Part shown: positions 19,014-28,260 of the stretch, piece after piece
How the letters are laid out: each line of letters starts with the position of its first letter
Numbering within the stretch: position 1 is the stretch's first letter
Source of the DNA: Spirochaetales bacterium
Lineage (GTDB): Bacteria > Spirochaetota > Spirochaetia > DSM-2461
Length of the DNA stretch: 64,000 nt
NCBI GenBank assembly: GCA_028533045.1
Contig: JAQQAP010000007.1
Location: forward strand, 1 to 64,000
Reading direction: 5' to 3'
Notes under the pieces: model-generated
What the model was told of the DNA's origin: nothing
The model's input: only the letters and a program-made list of their open reading frames with translations
The model's database searches: none
Made by a program: the position numbers and the translations under genes

Positions 19014-20078
19014 ATGAAAAACAAGCTTCTAACTCTATTATTACTATTCCCGATTACCCTGCTTGCGGGAAAAGAAAAGATTGCCGAAGACACAAAACTC
19101 GGTCTCCTCCTATACTTTCACACCGATCAGGATGCGGAGATCAAGGATTACTACAGCGCAGGGGGCACAATAAAAATAGAAACAAAACCTACGGACAATC
19201 TTGAGTTTCAGTTTGAAATAGATATCAACAACAGCGAAGTTGAACTTGATGAACTGTGGGCCCGCTACGATTTTAAGGATCCCAAAGTGAAATTCGGCTT
19301 TTTTGACAATACAATCCTGATGGAGGACAGCTATAACCGCAGGGAGTCTCTCTTTGCCAACAGCAACTATTTTCAGGACCGCCTGGAAGAGATGGGCTGG
19401 AGGTCGAGTAACTCCGCAGGAATTCGGTTGGACGGGGATGAGGACAGAAACAACATCGGCTCCAACTGGAGCGCCGAGGCATTTTATATCACCGACAGTT
19501 CCGAACCGATGTTTACCGCCGCGTTTAGCTACCCCTGGGCGGAAAAAGACTCCTTTGCCGGTGCCTCGATCACCTACTACCCCCAATTTTGCAGTGACTT
19601 TTTAGACGACGACACGGCCGCCTCCCTTACATCCCCTTCACAGGAAGGTTTTATAGAAGATCAATACATGATGGGAAACCTTTACTTCGGAGACAATACA
19701 GAAAAAAGAAAATGGGTCTACAAAGTGGAAGCGGGGATGGGGAACAACCTTACCAGCCCGGTAAGCTACACCCACTACCCCGATGACGGCAGCTGTTCCT
19801 GGTTTGTTGGTGCCGACAGCTGGATGGGCTATGTCATCTCCTTTAGAGAGCTTCAATGGACTCCCGGCCTGAATACGGCCGTCTTTATTCACGACCTTTC
19901 CGATCCGGAAGCCAACACGACAATCATAAAAACGGGAAACCGCCTTCGCTGGCTCAAGGACTTTTACCTTCACCTGGATGCAGGCGTGGAGATAAACAAC
20001 TATTTTGACGGCTCCGACAAAGAGGTAGAAACCGATCCGGAGGTACTATGCGCTGTTCGGCTGCAGTATCAGTACTAG
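19014..20078 (+). CDS. Secreted porin-like protein, paralogue 1
   Basis: 354 residues with a Sec signal (MKNKLLTLLLLFPITLLAG) and then a strand-rich sequence ending in RLQYQY, a terminal aromatic that fits an outer-membrane barrel. Segments such as VELDELWARYDF, VKFGFFDNTILMED and DRLEEMGWRSSNSAGIR are shared with the gene at 21172-22230. The 'DELWARYDF...KFGFFDN' stretch recalls phosphate-selective porin-type barrels, but this is only a resemblance. It is the first gene of a coupled trio with a CotH-like lipoprotein. Function unknown. Confidence 0.6.
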   Translation: MKNKLLTLLLLFPITLLAGKEKIAEDTKLGLLLYFHTDQDAEIKDYYSAGGTIKIETKPTDNLEFQFEIDINNSEVELDELWARYDFKDPKVKFGFFDNTILMEDSYNRRESLFANSNYFQDRLEEMGWRSSNSAGIRLDGDEDRNNIGSNWSAEAFYITDSSEPMFTAAFSYPWAEKDSFAGASITYYPQFCSDFLDDDTAASLTSPSQEGFIEDQYMMGNLYFGDNTEKRKWVYKVEAGMGNNLTSPVSYTHYPDDGSCSWFVGADSWMGYVISFRELQWTPGLNTAVFIHDLSDPEANTTIIKTGNRLRWLKDFYLHLDAGVEINNYFDGSDKEVETDPEVLCAVRLQYQY

Positions 20079-21175
20079 GCTTAGCCTTTCTTCTCTCCTC
20101 CTGCGGGGACTGGGCCGGCATCAATGCAGACGATTCTCCCTACATCGGGGATCTGGACCGAATGGATCTCTACCTCAACGACGACGAACTGGACGTACTT
20201 TACGATTCGGTAGTGGTCGACAGCGCCGCCGTCTGCACCTATGAAGTAGACGGTTATTCGGCGGAGGGGGAGATTCAGATTAGAGGACTGAGTTCCCGTA
20301 TGGATCCCAAAAAATCCTTTACCCTGGAAGGAACTCTCTCAGAGGGGATAAAGGATGCCCTGGACGCGGGCGGCGATCCCTGGATAGAGTATGCCCTGGC
20401 CATGGAAGCCTACGATCTGGCCGGACTGCCTGTGGCGGATTTTTACCCCAAAGGCCTCTTTCTGAATGACAGCTACCTGGGGTACTACAATATGGTCAGG
20501 CTCTATGACGATTCTCTAAACGACTATTATGACGATGCGGACGGAGAACTTTTCAAAATAACTTTCTTTGATTCGGACTTCGTGGACAGCGTGGAATCCA
20601 TCCCTATCCACGGGGACAGTGAGAAGAAATTTCCCGATGACGACGACTTTACCCTGCTAGACGAGTTTATTGCCGCCGCAGCCAACCTGAGTGATGAAGA
20701 GTGGATCGATTGGGCTGCCGACCATGTGGATATGGAAGAAACGGCCAAATATATGGCGGTAAGAGACTTTTTTGGCCTGGTAGATACGGTAAGAGTGAAT
20801 TTTTACGTCTATTTCCACGATGAAAAAGCCCTGATTCTCCCCTGGGACAGCGACCGGGGCTACACCTATGACGACATTGGGGGGAACAACCTTCTTACTT
20901 ACCGAATGATGGACTCCCCCGAATTCCAGGAATATTACAAGGAGGAGTTCAACAAGCTTTTTCTCGTCGACGGAGAAGATAACATCCTGGAAGACCTGGA
21001 AGACTATCTGGACGATATGATAGCTCTGCTTCGGTCCACGGTGAATTCCGAATCGGCCTATTTTCTGGATCTGGACGATTTTGACCTGGAAGCGGAGGAG
21101 ATCAGAACCTTTCTGACCGACCGGCCCGACGATATTCTGGACCGGGACGAATGGAATAGCTTTTTTAACTCATGA
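20048..21175 (+). CDS. CotH-kinase-like lipoprotein
   Basis: 375-residue lipoprotein (signal ending LAFLLSSC, Cys19) whose body matches the CotH family: IQIRGLSSRMDPKKSFTLEG, LNDSYLGYYNMVRLYD, and near the C-terminal part NFYVYFHDEKALILPWDSDRGYTYD with the metal-binding Asp pair. CotH proteins are atypical secreted kinases first known from spore coats. The start at 20048 overlaps the upstream gene by 31 bp but has GGAGG at 4-bp spacing, so it is probably real and coupled. The protein is very acidic. Its stop overlaps the start of the second porin-like gene (ATGA). A surface role acting on the flanking paralogues is an inference. Confidence 0.72.
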   Translation: MRCSAAVSVLGLAFLLSSCGDWAGINADDSPYIGDLDRMDLYLNDDELDVLYDSVVVDSAAVCTYEVDGYSAEGEIQIRGLSSRMDPKKSFTLEGTLSEGIKDALDAGGDPWIEYALAMEAYDLAGLPVADFYPKGLFLNDSYLGYYNMVRLYDDSLNDYYDDADGELFKITFFDSDFVDSVESIPIHGDSEKKFPDDDDFTLLDEFIAAAANLSDEEWIDWAADHVDMEETAKYMAVRDFFGLVDTVRVNFYVYFHDEKALILPWDSDRGYTYDDIGGNNLLTYRMMDSPEFQEYYKEEFNKLFLVDGEDNILEDLEDYLDDMIALLRSTVNSESAYFLDLDDFDLEAEEIRTFLTDRPDDILDRDEWNSFFNS

Positions 21176-22230
21176 AAAAATATATTACCCTCCTACTCAT
21201 CATAACATTCCTTCCCGCTGCGACCTTTTCAAAGGATAAAGAGCCGGAACAATCCCTCTTCGCGGGAGCTCAGCTCTATTTTGAATCGGACCTCATGGAG
21301 AGCTCCGACTCGGACTATGAAACGGGAGTAATCGGTTATCTCTCGGTCCGCCCCGGAGAGAACTGGGAGTTCCTGCTGCAAGCAGATGCCGGTTCCGATG
21401 CGGTTCGGATGGACGAAATATGGGGAAAATACTCTTTCTCAGACAAAAAGAGCCTTCAATTCGGAATCTTTGAAAACGGGATTCTCATGGAGGACGGGAA
21501 CGGAACATACAGCTATTTTACGGAAGAGTGCTATATCCGGGAAAGGCTGGACGACATGGGCTGGTACTCGGATAATTCCGCCGGAGGCCGCTATGTCCGT
21601 GAAGGAAAGATGCTGAGGGGGACCGGCGAGTTCTTCTTCATGTCCAACTCCTCGGAAGTCCTTTTAAGGGGCGACCTTAACGCCCCGTTGGGAAGCGGAC
21701 GGGGAGGAGCGACACTGATTTACCACCCCTACCTCTTCCATAATATGTGGAGCGATGAGAAAACCTTTAGTCTGGGCCTTCCCGAAGCGAACGGCATCTA
21801 CGAGATTCACTACTTTCTTTTGGACCTCTATTGGGGTGATTTGACAGAAGAGAAGGACTGGATCTACAAAGCGGAAGGCACCATAGGAAACAACCTTTCC
21901 GACCCCATTGGTTATTTGGGGTACCCCGGCGGGGAGAGCTGCTCCGGTTTTTTGAGCGGAGACCTGCTTCTGGGCCGCATCATGGGAAGGGAAGAGTTCA
22001 ACTGGACTCCCTCGGTAAATGTCTCTGCCTACATGGAAGATTTGGAAGAACCCAACATAGGGAACATCATCTTCAGGGCGGGAAACCGCTGGCGTTGGGA
22101 CAACAGGCTCACCCTCTTTGTTGATGCGGGAATGGAGATCAAAAACTACAACCAACAGGAAGAATCGGGAGAAACTCTGATGACCGGGATTGACGGAATT
22201 CTGAACGCCCGGGCCCAGTACAGTTTTTAA
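21172..22230 (+). CDS. Secreted porin-like protein, paralogue 2
   Basis: 352 residues with a signal peptide (MKKYITLLLIITFLPAATFS) and a strand-rich body ending in ARAQYSF, again a terminal aromatic. It shares a colinear pattern with the 19014-20078 product: RMDEIWGKYSF, LQFGIFENGILMEDG, IRERLDDMGWYSDNSAGGRY, the NNLSDPIGYLGYP region and INAxxQY/F at the end. The two therefore derive from one ancestor with the CotH-like gene between them. Start ATG overlaps the CotH-like stop by 4 bp. No known family could be assigned. Confidence 0.6.
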   Translation: MKKYITLLLIITFLPAATFSKDKEPEQSLFAGAQLYFESDLMESSDSDYETGVIGYLSVRPGENWEFLLQADAGSDAVRMDEIWGKYSFSDKKSLQFGIFENGILMEDGNGTYSYFTEECYIRERLDDMGWYSDNSAGGRYVREGKMLRGTGEFFFMSNSSEVLLRGDLNAPLGSGRGGATLIYHPYLFHNMWSDEKTFSLGLPEANGIYEIHYFLLDLYWGDLTEEKDWIYKAEGTIGNNLSDPIGYLGYPGGESCSGFLSGDLLLGRIMGREEFNWTPSVNVSAYMEDLEEPNIGNIIFRAGNRWRWDNRLTLFVDAGMEIKNYNQQEESGETLMTGIDGILNARAQYSF

Positions 22231-22239
22231 ACAAGAGAA

Positions 22240-23643
22240 TCAGATAATAAATCGGTCGGAAAGCTCCACAAGCTCCTTAACCACATCGCTGTTCTCACGG
22301 GTCTTGTCATTAATCTCTTTGAATCCGCTCGTTATGTGCTCCATGCTTTCCACAGCTTCCATGGAACTGTCATACAAACGGTGAGCCGTGTTTTCCACGC
22401 TCTTCATATCGCCCAGAACCTTATCGGTATGCTCCGAAATAGCACCGGCCTGATCGCGAATATCATGTATGGAAGAGGACATGATCCCCAGGGCTTCCCG
22501 GGTCTGTTTACTTCCTTCCATCTGCTCTTCCAGGGCTCCGTTAATCTCCAGAACCGCCTGGCCCAACCCTTCCATGGAGCCGCTAATTTCCTTAAGAGTT
22601 CCCTCGGTCTCTCCCGCAAACCCTCCGGCCTGTTCCAGGTTAGCCGTAATAGACGTTACGCTGCGAGAAATTTCTCCGGACTGGCCGGCGGAAGTTTCGG
22701 CCAGCTTGCGAATCTCATCGGCCACCACCGCAAAACCCCTCCCCGACTCGCCGGCATGGGCCGCCTCTATAGCGGCGTTCATAGCCAGCAGGTTCGTGCT
22801 GGCCGCAATGGAGGAGATAACCTTGTTGGCGTTCTGCATTTTATCGGACTCTTCAATCAAATCATGAATCATGGTGGTGAGCTGTACCTGTTTTTCCTGC
22901 CCCGCCCGGGCGTCGTCCACCAGAACCTGGAAGCGCCGGGTCATGGACTGAAGATTCTTCCCGATAGAGTCGATGGAGCTAATCATCTCCTCAATAGCGG
23001 CGGAACTCTCCTGAGTCTGCACGGTCTGGCTCTCCACGGACTTCCGAAGCCCTTCCGCCCGGCGGGCAATATCTTCTACGCTTCCCAGGGAATTCTCCAC
23101 CGTGCTGTACTGTTCCTCCATCCCCCGGCCGTTATCATTTATAACCTGGGTGACGAGGGAAATCATATTACTCGACTGATCCACCGTATTCAGGAAGATT
23201 TTGAAGGATTCGGTCAAATGATGGCTGCTGGCCTTAATGGAATGGATCATGGAAGACATAAAATCCATAAAAGAGTCGAAGGCCTGGGAAAGGAAGCCTA
23301 TCTCATCGCTGTTTTTATGATCCAGTCGGATAGTCAGGTCCCCTTCTCCCTCGGCCAGTTTGTCGAGCAAACCGTGGGTCCGCTTTAGCTGCCGCACAAT
23401 AAGGATGTTATTAATAAGGAAGGACACCACCGCTGTAACGAAAACAGCAGGAATTCCCCAAATAAGATGGTGAAGTCCGTAATGGCCGCAGAGAAAACTG
23501 ATATCGGCGCAGAGAAGCCCAAAGAGGGTCATGGACATGAGAATATATCGGAGAACGGACCGGCGGGCGAAGACATAGACCCCTACGAGAATGGCAGCAG
23601 CCACCATAGCGGATACCGCAAGAAATACGACTGTAATATTCAT
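22240..23643 (-). CDS. Methyl-accepting chemotaxis protein
   Basis: 467-residue chemoreceptor. Two hydrophobic segments lie near the N-terminus (about 3-25 and 32-80, including [23 protein letters not shown]), with almost no periplasmic domain. They are followed by HAMP-like [24 protein letters not shown] and the signalling hairpin [20 protein letters not shown]. The lack of a sensor domain suggests it senses an internal or membrane signal. It is divergent from the nqr operon, 114 bp away; an energy-state input is possible but unproven. Confidence 0.9.
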   Translation of the reverse strand: MNITVVFLAVSAMVAAAILVGVYVFARRSVLRYILMSMTLFGLLCADISFLCGHYGLHHLIWGIPAVFVTAVVSFLINNILIVRQLKRTHGLLDKLAEGEGDLTIRLDHKNSDEIGFLSQAFDSFMDFMSSMIHSIKASSHHLTESFKIFLNTVDQSSNMISLVTQVINDNGRGMEEQYSTVENSLGSVEDIARRAEGLRKSVESQTVQTQESSAAIEEMISSIDSIGKNLQSMTRRFQVLVDDARAGQEKQVQLTTMIHDLIEESDKMQNANKVISSIAASTNLLAMNAAIEAAHAGESGRGFAVVADEIRKLAETSAGQSGEISRSVTSITANLEQAGGFAGETEGTLKEISGSMEGLGQAVLEINGALEEQMEGSKQTREALGIMSSSIHDIRDQAGAISEHTDKVLGDMKSVENTAHRLYDSSMEAVESMEHITSGFKEINDKTRENSDVVKELVELSDRFII

Positions 23644-23757
23644 ATTTTTTCCTTTAAGGGTACAGGATATAGCTTCATTTTAAGAGAAAAAAAAGCCATT
23701 TGCCACAAGTTTGCGTTTTTATTTGACGAATCCCCTTCTAAGTTTAAAACTAAATAC

Positions 23758-24735
23758 ATGGGTGATAAAAAAAAGAAGCCGCTCATTCAACGGCAAAAAG
23801 TCATGTACCACGTGGTTTATGCGCTTATTCCCCCGGCCTTCCTCTCGGTTTACCTCTTTGGCTGGCGGTCGCTCCTAATCCTGGTAGTTGTAAACGCAGC
23901 GGGATTCCTTAGCGAATTCCTCTTTGCTCGGAAATTCGGCAAGCAGGTCAGCGCCGCCGTATTCGTAACCAATTTTATCTTTGCCCTCTCCCTGCCGCCC
24001 GCCATTCCCCTCTGGATTGCCGTGGTAGGTATTGTTTTTGGGGTGGTTTTTGGCAAGATGGTGTTTGGCGGATTCGGGCGCAATGTCTTTAACCCGGCCA
24101 TTTCCGGGCGGGCCTTCATTTACATAAGCTTCGGCGTTCCCCTCACGGCGGGATTTGTTCAACCGGCAAGCGGAATTCCCGGCGGCTTTAGCCAATGGCT
24201 CAACGGTGTGGATGCCATTTCCCGGGCCACCCCGCGCATTGCCCTGACAGGGGCGGATGCCTCCCTGGCTCTCCCCCGCCTACAGGACCTGATTCTGGGA
24301 ACCACAGCCGGATCTCTGGGAGAAACCAGCGCTATACTGGTTCTCCTGGGAGCGGCCTACCTCATCTGGAAAAAAGCGGCCAGCTGGAAAATCATGCTTG
24401 CGGGCCTCACGGGATTTCTCATAACCCATTCAGCCCTCTACTTTGGCGGAGTGGAAGCTGTGGTGAATCCCCTTTACAGCCTTTTTACGGGGAGCCTTCT
24501 CTTTGGCTTGGTTTTTATGGCCACCGATCCGGTTTCTTCTTCCCAGTCCACAGACAAGGGACGCTGGATCTACGGCCTGACCATAGGAATTCTGATATCC
24601 CTGATTCGAGTTTTCTCCATCTGGATTGAGGGAGTCACCTTTGCCATTCTTCTGGCCAATATGTTCGCCCCCCTTCTGGACCACTATATGAAGGAAGCGA
24701 AAAAAAAGAAGAAACAGAAGGAGGCGGCGGCATGA
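23758..24735 (+). CDS. nqrB: Na+-translocating NADH:quinone reductase subunit B
   Basis: Membrane subunit of Na+-NQR, which oxidises NADH, reduces quinone and pumps Na+. The 325-residue product has about nine or ten TM helices, NPAISGRAF, and a C-terminal FMATDPVSSSQSTDKGRW segment that is distinctive for NqrB/RnfD. The likely covalent FMN site is Thr158 in VDAISRATP, where the family motif usually reads SGAT. It is shorter than the roughly 410-residue NqrB of Vibrio. The ATG at 23758 lacks a good Shine-Dalgarno; the frame is open further upstream but that part is not family-like. It is the first gene of the cluster, with no nqrA before it. Confidence 0.88.
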   Translation: MGDKKKKPLIQRQKVMYHVVYALIPPAFLSVYLFGWRSLLILVVVNAAGFLSEFLFARKFGKQVSAAVFVTNFIFALSLPPAIPLWIAVVGIVFGVVFGKMVFGGFGRNVFNPAISGRAFIYISFGVPLTAGFVQPASGIPGGFSQWLNGVDAISRATPRIALTGADASLALPRLQDLILGTTAGSLGETSAILVLLGAAYLIWKKAASWKIMLAGLTGFLITHSALYFGGVEAVVNPLYSLFTGSLLFGLVFMATDPVSSSQSTDKGRWIYGLTIGILISLIRVFSIWIEGVTFAILLANMFAPLLDHYMKEAKKKKKQKEAAA

Positions 24736-25334
24736 AAGAGAGCTCCTTCTATTCGGAACGAATCAAGCCGGTAGTCGTTACCGCGGTCCTCACCATTATT
24801 TGTATTTCCCTTGTTTCGGTCCTCCACCTCTCCACACGGGAGCGGGTTCTGGCCAACGAAGGACTGGTTCTTAAAAGGGCCGTCCTCTACGCGGCGGGGA
24901 TCACCGTCCCTGAAGCGAATATGGAGGTAAATAACCTTTACGAAGAGCTTGTGGTGGAAAAGGAAGGATTTTTCCAAATCAACAACAAAAGCGGCCAACC
25001 CCAGGCCTACGCCTTTATTCAGGCCGGGCCGGGGCTTTGGGGCGAGATAGAAGCGGTCATGGCCTTTGACGAAAGCTTGAGCCGATTCGCCGGGGTGGAC
25101 TTCATCAAACAGAACGAAACCCCCGGACTGGGAGCGCGCATTACCGAAAGCTGGTTCAAGGAGCAGCTGCGGGGCAAGTCGGCTCCCCTTAGAATGAATC
25201 CGGAGGGAACCGCCTCGGCCGCTCCCGGGGAGATTGACGCCATTACCGGAGCTTCCCGCACCAGCGACTACGCCCTGGACCTCTTTAACCGGGCCGGGGA
25301 GAGGGCTGCCGAACTTAAAGGGAGGATTGAATAA
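24732..25334 (+). CDS. nqrC: Na+-translocating NADH:quinone reductase subunit C
   Basis: 200 residues: an N-terminal TM anchor (VVVTAVLTIICISLVSVL) and a periplasmic FMN-binding domain (about 85-195). The flavinylation motif reads DAITGASRTS, placing Ser where most NqrC proteins have the FMN-bearing Thr; GAS variants are known to occur in FMN_bind domains. The motif GLGARITESWF is also typical. The start overlaps the nqrB stop (ATGA) and the stop overlaps the nqrD start, so translation is coupled. Confidence 0.88.
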   Translation: MKESSFYSERIKPVVVTAVLTIICISLVSVLHLSTRERVLANEGLVLKRAVLYAAGITVPEANMEVNNLYEELVVEKEGFFQINNKSGQPQAYAFIQAGPGLWGEIEAVMAFDESLSRFAGVDFIKQNETPGLGARITESWFKEQLRGKSAPLRMNPEGTASAAPGEIDAITGASRTSDYALDLFNRAGERAAELKGRIE

Positions 25335-25924
25335 TGGGAAAAATAGCCAAAACCTTTACGGCCCCCCTGGGAAAGGAGAATCCCGTTTACGCCCAGGTGC
25401 TGGGAATCTGCTCCACCCTGGCCGTAACCAATAACCTCAAGAATACCATGGTCATGGTGCTGGGGGTGATGTTTACCACCACCCTCTCCTCCTTCACCTT
25501 TTCCCTGCTGCGCAAGGTTATTCCCGCACGAATCCGAATGATTGGGGAAACCATGATTATCGCCACCTTCGTTATCATCGTGGACATTGTGCTCAAAGCC
25601 TACATGCCGGAGATCTGGCAGCAGCTGGGGCCCTATGTGGGACTGATTATCACCAACTGTATCGTCATGGGACGGATGGAAGCCTTTGCTTCGGCCAATC
25701 CTCCCGGACTCAGCCTGATTGACGGGCTCGCCTCGGGAATGGGATACGCCTATGTGCTGCTCATCATCGCCTTTTTTAGGGAATTGCTGGGATCGGGGAC
25801 GATCTGGGGATTCTCCGTACTGGGCGACTGGTGGACCAACTGGGCCATTATGATTACCGCCCCGGGAGCCTTCTTTATGCTGGCCATCTTTATTTGGATC
25901 GTTAAAGGGAGGGAAGAAGCATGA
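25334..25924 (+). CDS. nqrD: Na+-translocating NADH:quinone reductase subunit D
   Basis: 196-residue membrane subunit with six predicted helices. Family segments: VLGICSTLAVTNNLKNTMVM, TLSSFTFSLLRKVIP, and LIITNCIVMGRMEAFASANPP, the last with the conserved Cys thought to help bind the intramembrane iron cluster with NqrE. It overlaps its neighbours by 1 and 4 bp. Distinguished from RnfE by the company of an NqrF with NADH and FAD domains. Confidence 0.92.
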   Translation: MGKIAKTFTAPLGKENPVYAQVLGICSTLAVTNNLKNTMVMVLGVMFTTTLSSFTFSLLRKVIPARIRMIGETMIIATFVIIVDIVLKAYMPEIWQQLGPYVGLIITNCIVMGRMEAFASANPPGLSLIDGLASGMGYAYVLLIIAFFRELLGSGTIWGFSVLGDWWTNWAIMITAPGAFFMLAIFIWIVKGREEA

Positions 25925-26511
25925 ACGAACTAATGCCGGTAGCCGTATTTTTCGGCTCCATCTTTACCAGCAATATCCTGCTGGCCAACTATCTGGGGAT
26001 GTGCTCCTTTTTGTCCGTTTCCCAGGAAATAGAAACCTCCGCCGGGCTGGGGGCAGCAGTCATCTTCGTGATGGCCGTTACAAGCGCCCTTAACTGGCTG
26101 GTCTATAATTTTATCCTGATTCCCCTGGAGCTGGAGTATCTCCGGTTTATCGTCTTTATCGTAGTAATCGCCGCCTTTGTGCAGCTGGTGGAGATGATAA
26201 TCGAACGGATTAGCGAAGGCCTCTATGCGGCGCTGGGGATTTTCCTTCCCCTCATTACGGTAAACTGCGCCATTCTGGGAGTCAGCCTTTTTATGGTGAT
26301 TCGGGAGTACAACTTTATCAACAGCTTCTTCTTTGGGCTGGGCAGCGGAATCGGCTGGTTCCTGGCTATCATGGCCATGGCGGGTATTCGCAAGAAGATC
26401 GCCGGTTCCCGAATTCCCAAGGGCCTGGAAGGACCGGGCATCACCCTTATTATCGCCGGAATGATGGCTTTGGCCTTCATGGGATTCTCCGGCATGATTA
26501 ACGTAACCTAG
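25921..26511 (+). CDS. nqrE: Na+-translocating NADH:quinone reductase subunit E
   Basis: 196-residue, six-helix membrane subunit. Characteristic parts are FFGSIFTSNILLANYLGMCSFL at the start and LPLITVNCAILGVSLFM, whose Cys pairs with NqrD around the iron centre. The C-terminal GIRKKIAGSRIPKGLEGPGI is typical of NqrE. Overlaps nqrD by 4 bp. Confidence 0.93.
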   Translation: MNELMPVAVFFGSIFTSNILLANYLGMCSFLSVSQEIETSAGLGAAVIFVMAVTSALNWLVYNFILIPLELEYLRFIVFIVVIAAFVQLVEMIIERISEGLYAALGIFLPLITVNCAILGVSLFMVIREYNFINSFFFGLGSGIGWFLAIMAMAGIRKKIAGSRIPKGLEGPGITLIIAGMMALAFMGFSGMINVT

Positions 26512-26520
26512 GAGGCGGCC

Positions 26521-27621
26521 ATGTTAACTGCCCTATTAATCAGTGTGGGTACCATAACGGCGATCACCGTGGTTCTGGCCGTAATCCTGGTTATTGCCGA
26601 CGCCTTCATTGCCGACTACGGCGAAGTGGAGCTGACCATTAACGACAAAAAGAAGCTCACCGTAAAAGGGGGGCGCCCCTTGTTGGGAACCCTTATGGAG
26701 GAGGAGATATTCATTCCCTCCGCCTGTGGGGGCCGCGGCTCCTGCGGACTTTGCAAGCTCAAAGTTGAATCGGGGGCGGGCCAGTACCTGCCTACCGAGC
26801 TTCCCTGGATAAGCAAGGAGGAACAGGCCCAAAATATCCGCCTCTCCTGCCAGGTCAAAGTCAAACAGGATATGTCCATACGCATCCCGGAAGAGCTCTT
26901 TAGCGTACGCCGCTTCAAGGCCCGGGCGGAAAAAATCACCAACCTGACCCACGATATCAAGGAACTGCGTCTTAAGCTCATCACCCCCGACTCCATAGAC
27001 TTCAAGGCGGGCCAGTTCGTTCAGATTCAGGTACCCGAATACAAGCTCTCCGACGAGTCGGTCTTTAGGGCCTATTCAGTCTCCTCCTCCCCTTCCGAAG
27101 CGGATTGTGTGGAACTGGAGATTCGCCTTGTCCCGGAAGGGATTTGTACCACCTGGGTCCACGACTACCTAAAAGAGGGCCAGGAGGTGACCATAAACGG
27201 CCCCTACGGCGACTTCTTTCTCCGCGACACAAAGCGGGACATAATCTGCATTGCGGGAGGTTCGGGAAACGCCCCCATTAAGTCTATTATGATGGACATG
27301 GCCGAGAAGGGAAACGCCCGGAATCTCACCTATTTCTACGGCGCCCGAACCCGGAAAGACCTGGTTCTCCCCGATGAAATGACCGCTCTGGCGGAGAAAC
27401 TGCCCAACGGACAATACGTACCGGTCCTCTCCGAACCTTCCGACGAGGATAATTGGGAGGGAGAAACGGGCTTTGTCACCGATGCGGCAGCCCGCTTCCT
27501 TAAATCGGGAGACAACACGGAAGCCTATCTCTGCGGCAGCCCGGGAATGATAGACGCCTGCGTTAAGGTTCTTACCAAGGCAGGCATACCGGAAGAACTC
27601 ATCTACTACGATAAATTTTAG
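26521..27621 (+). CDS. nqrF: Na+-translocating NADH:quinone reductase subunit F
   Basis: The NADH-oxidising subunit, 366 residues. An N-terminal TM helix (3-28) is followed by a [2Fe-2S] ferredoxin domain with Cys69, Cys75, Cys78 and Cys110 (ACGGRGSCGLCKL...LSCQV). The FAD domain carries RAYSVSSSP, and the NADH domain has CIAGGSGNAPIKSI and YLCGSPGMIDAC. This architecture identifies the complex as NQR, not RNF. A strong AGGAGG precedes the start. It is shorter than the roughly 407-residue Vibrio protein. Confidence 0.94.
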   Translation: MLTALLISVGTITAITVVLAVILVIADAFIADYGEVELTINDKKKLTVKGGRPLLGTLMEEEIFIPSACGGRGSCGLCKLKVESGAGQYLPTELPWISKEEQAQNIRLSCQVKVKQDMSIRIPEELFSVRRFKARAEKITNLTHDIKELRLKLITPDSIDFKAGQFVQIQVPEYKLSDESVFRAYSVSSSPSEADCVELEIRLVPEGICTTWVHDYLKEGQEVTINGPYGDFFLRDTKRDIICIAGGSGNAPIKSIMMDMAEKGNARNLTYFYGARTRKDLVLPDEMTALAEKLPNGQYVPVLSEPSDEDNWEGETGFVTDAAARFLKSGDNTEAYLCGSPGMIDACVKVLTKAGIPEELIYYDKF

Positions 27622-27630
27622 GAGGTCCCC

Positions 27631-28080
27631 ATGAAAGAAAATCCGGCCATGCAAAAGATTCTGGACAATATGAAACCGGGAGTTATCTCCCTTCACGGCT
27701 TTTTGGGCGATGACAAACGGGATCTGGAAACCATTATCGACCACGATACGGGGGAACTGGAAAGACTAAAAATAGACCGGGAGCAGATTGCTCTTAAACT
27801 GGAAGAGATAAGGGACCTGGCTCTTAAAGGCCTGGGGAACTTCGTCACCGTTCAGGAGGGTTATCTGGCCAAGGCCGACTCAATCCGCGGGAAAATTCCC
27901 TGTCCTTTTGGACATAAAGGGGTCTATGGAAAAACGGTTGTCACCATCCAAAAGAAATCAACCGGAGAAGAGATGTCCTACACAGACCTGGGCATTCACC
28001 TTGTGAGAGAGCACGGATTTTTCCAGGGGAAGGGAACTCTTTTTCGTTTGGAACCGGAAGCTCTGGCAGAACTACTTTAA
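27631..28080 (+). CDS. Conserved-looking hypothetical protein after nqrF
   Basis: 149-residue soluble protein, not recognised. It has no signal or TM segment. The first third is acidic (SLHGFLGDDKRDLETIIDHD), the middle is helical, and the C-terminal half contains IPCPFGHKGVYGKTVVTIQKKSTGEEM and LGIHLVREHGFF. It starts 10 bp after nqrF behind AGGAGG and ends at the operon terminator, so it is made with the complex. An assembly or regulatory role is possible but not shown. Confidence 0.6.
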   Translation: MKENPAMQKILDNMKPGVISLHGFLGDDKRDLETIIDHDTGELERLKIDREQIALKLEEIRDLALKGLGNFVTVQEGYLAKADSIRGKIPCPFGHKGVYGKTVVTIQKKSTGEEMSYTDLGIHLVREHGFFQGKGTLFRLEPEALAELL

Positions 28081-28084
28081 AACC

Positions 28085-28110
28085 GGGGGGACAAAATTGT
28101 CCCCCTTTTT
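28085..28110 (+). terminator. Terminator of the nqr operon
   Basis: GGGGGACAA and TTGTCCCCC form a near-perfect hairpin followed by TTTTT, 5 bp after the last gene of the operon. Confidence 0.9.
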
Positions 28111-28194
28111 ACAAATAGTAATACTACAATTTTTATTAGTTTTACCATTTTGTATTCATCTTTTACCAGAATGTGCATCTGCACAAATTATTCG

Positions 28195-28222
28195 TTGACG
28201 GCTCCTCTCTTTGCCATATACT
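28195..28222 (+). promoter_or_regulatory. Promoter of the TRAP transporter operon
   Basis: TTGACG (28195-28200) and TATACT (28217-28222) with a 16-bp spacer lie about 40 bp upstream of the binding-protein start. The Shine-Dalgarno is AAGGAG. Confidence 0.75.
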
Positions 28223-28260
28223 GAAAAGGTATCCCACATTATGGGAAAAAGGAGTTAGGA

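Noticed and set aside
24732-26511. RNF complex (RnfGEA) instead of NQR
   Set aside because: The downstream gene has ferredoxin, FAD and NADH domains as in NqrF, and no RnfB or RnfC is present.
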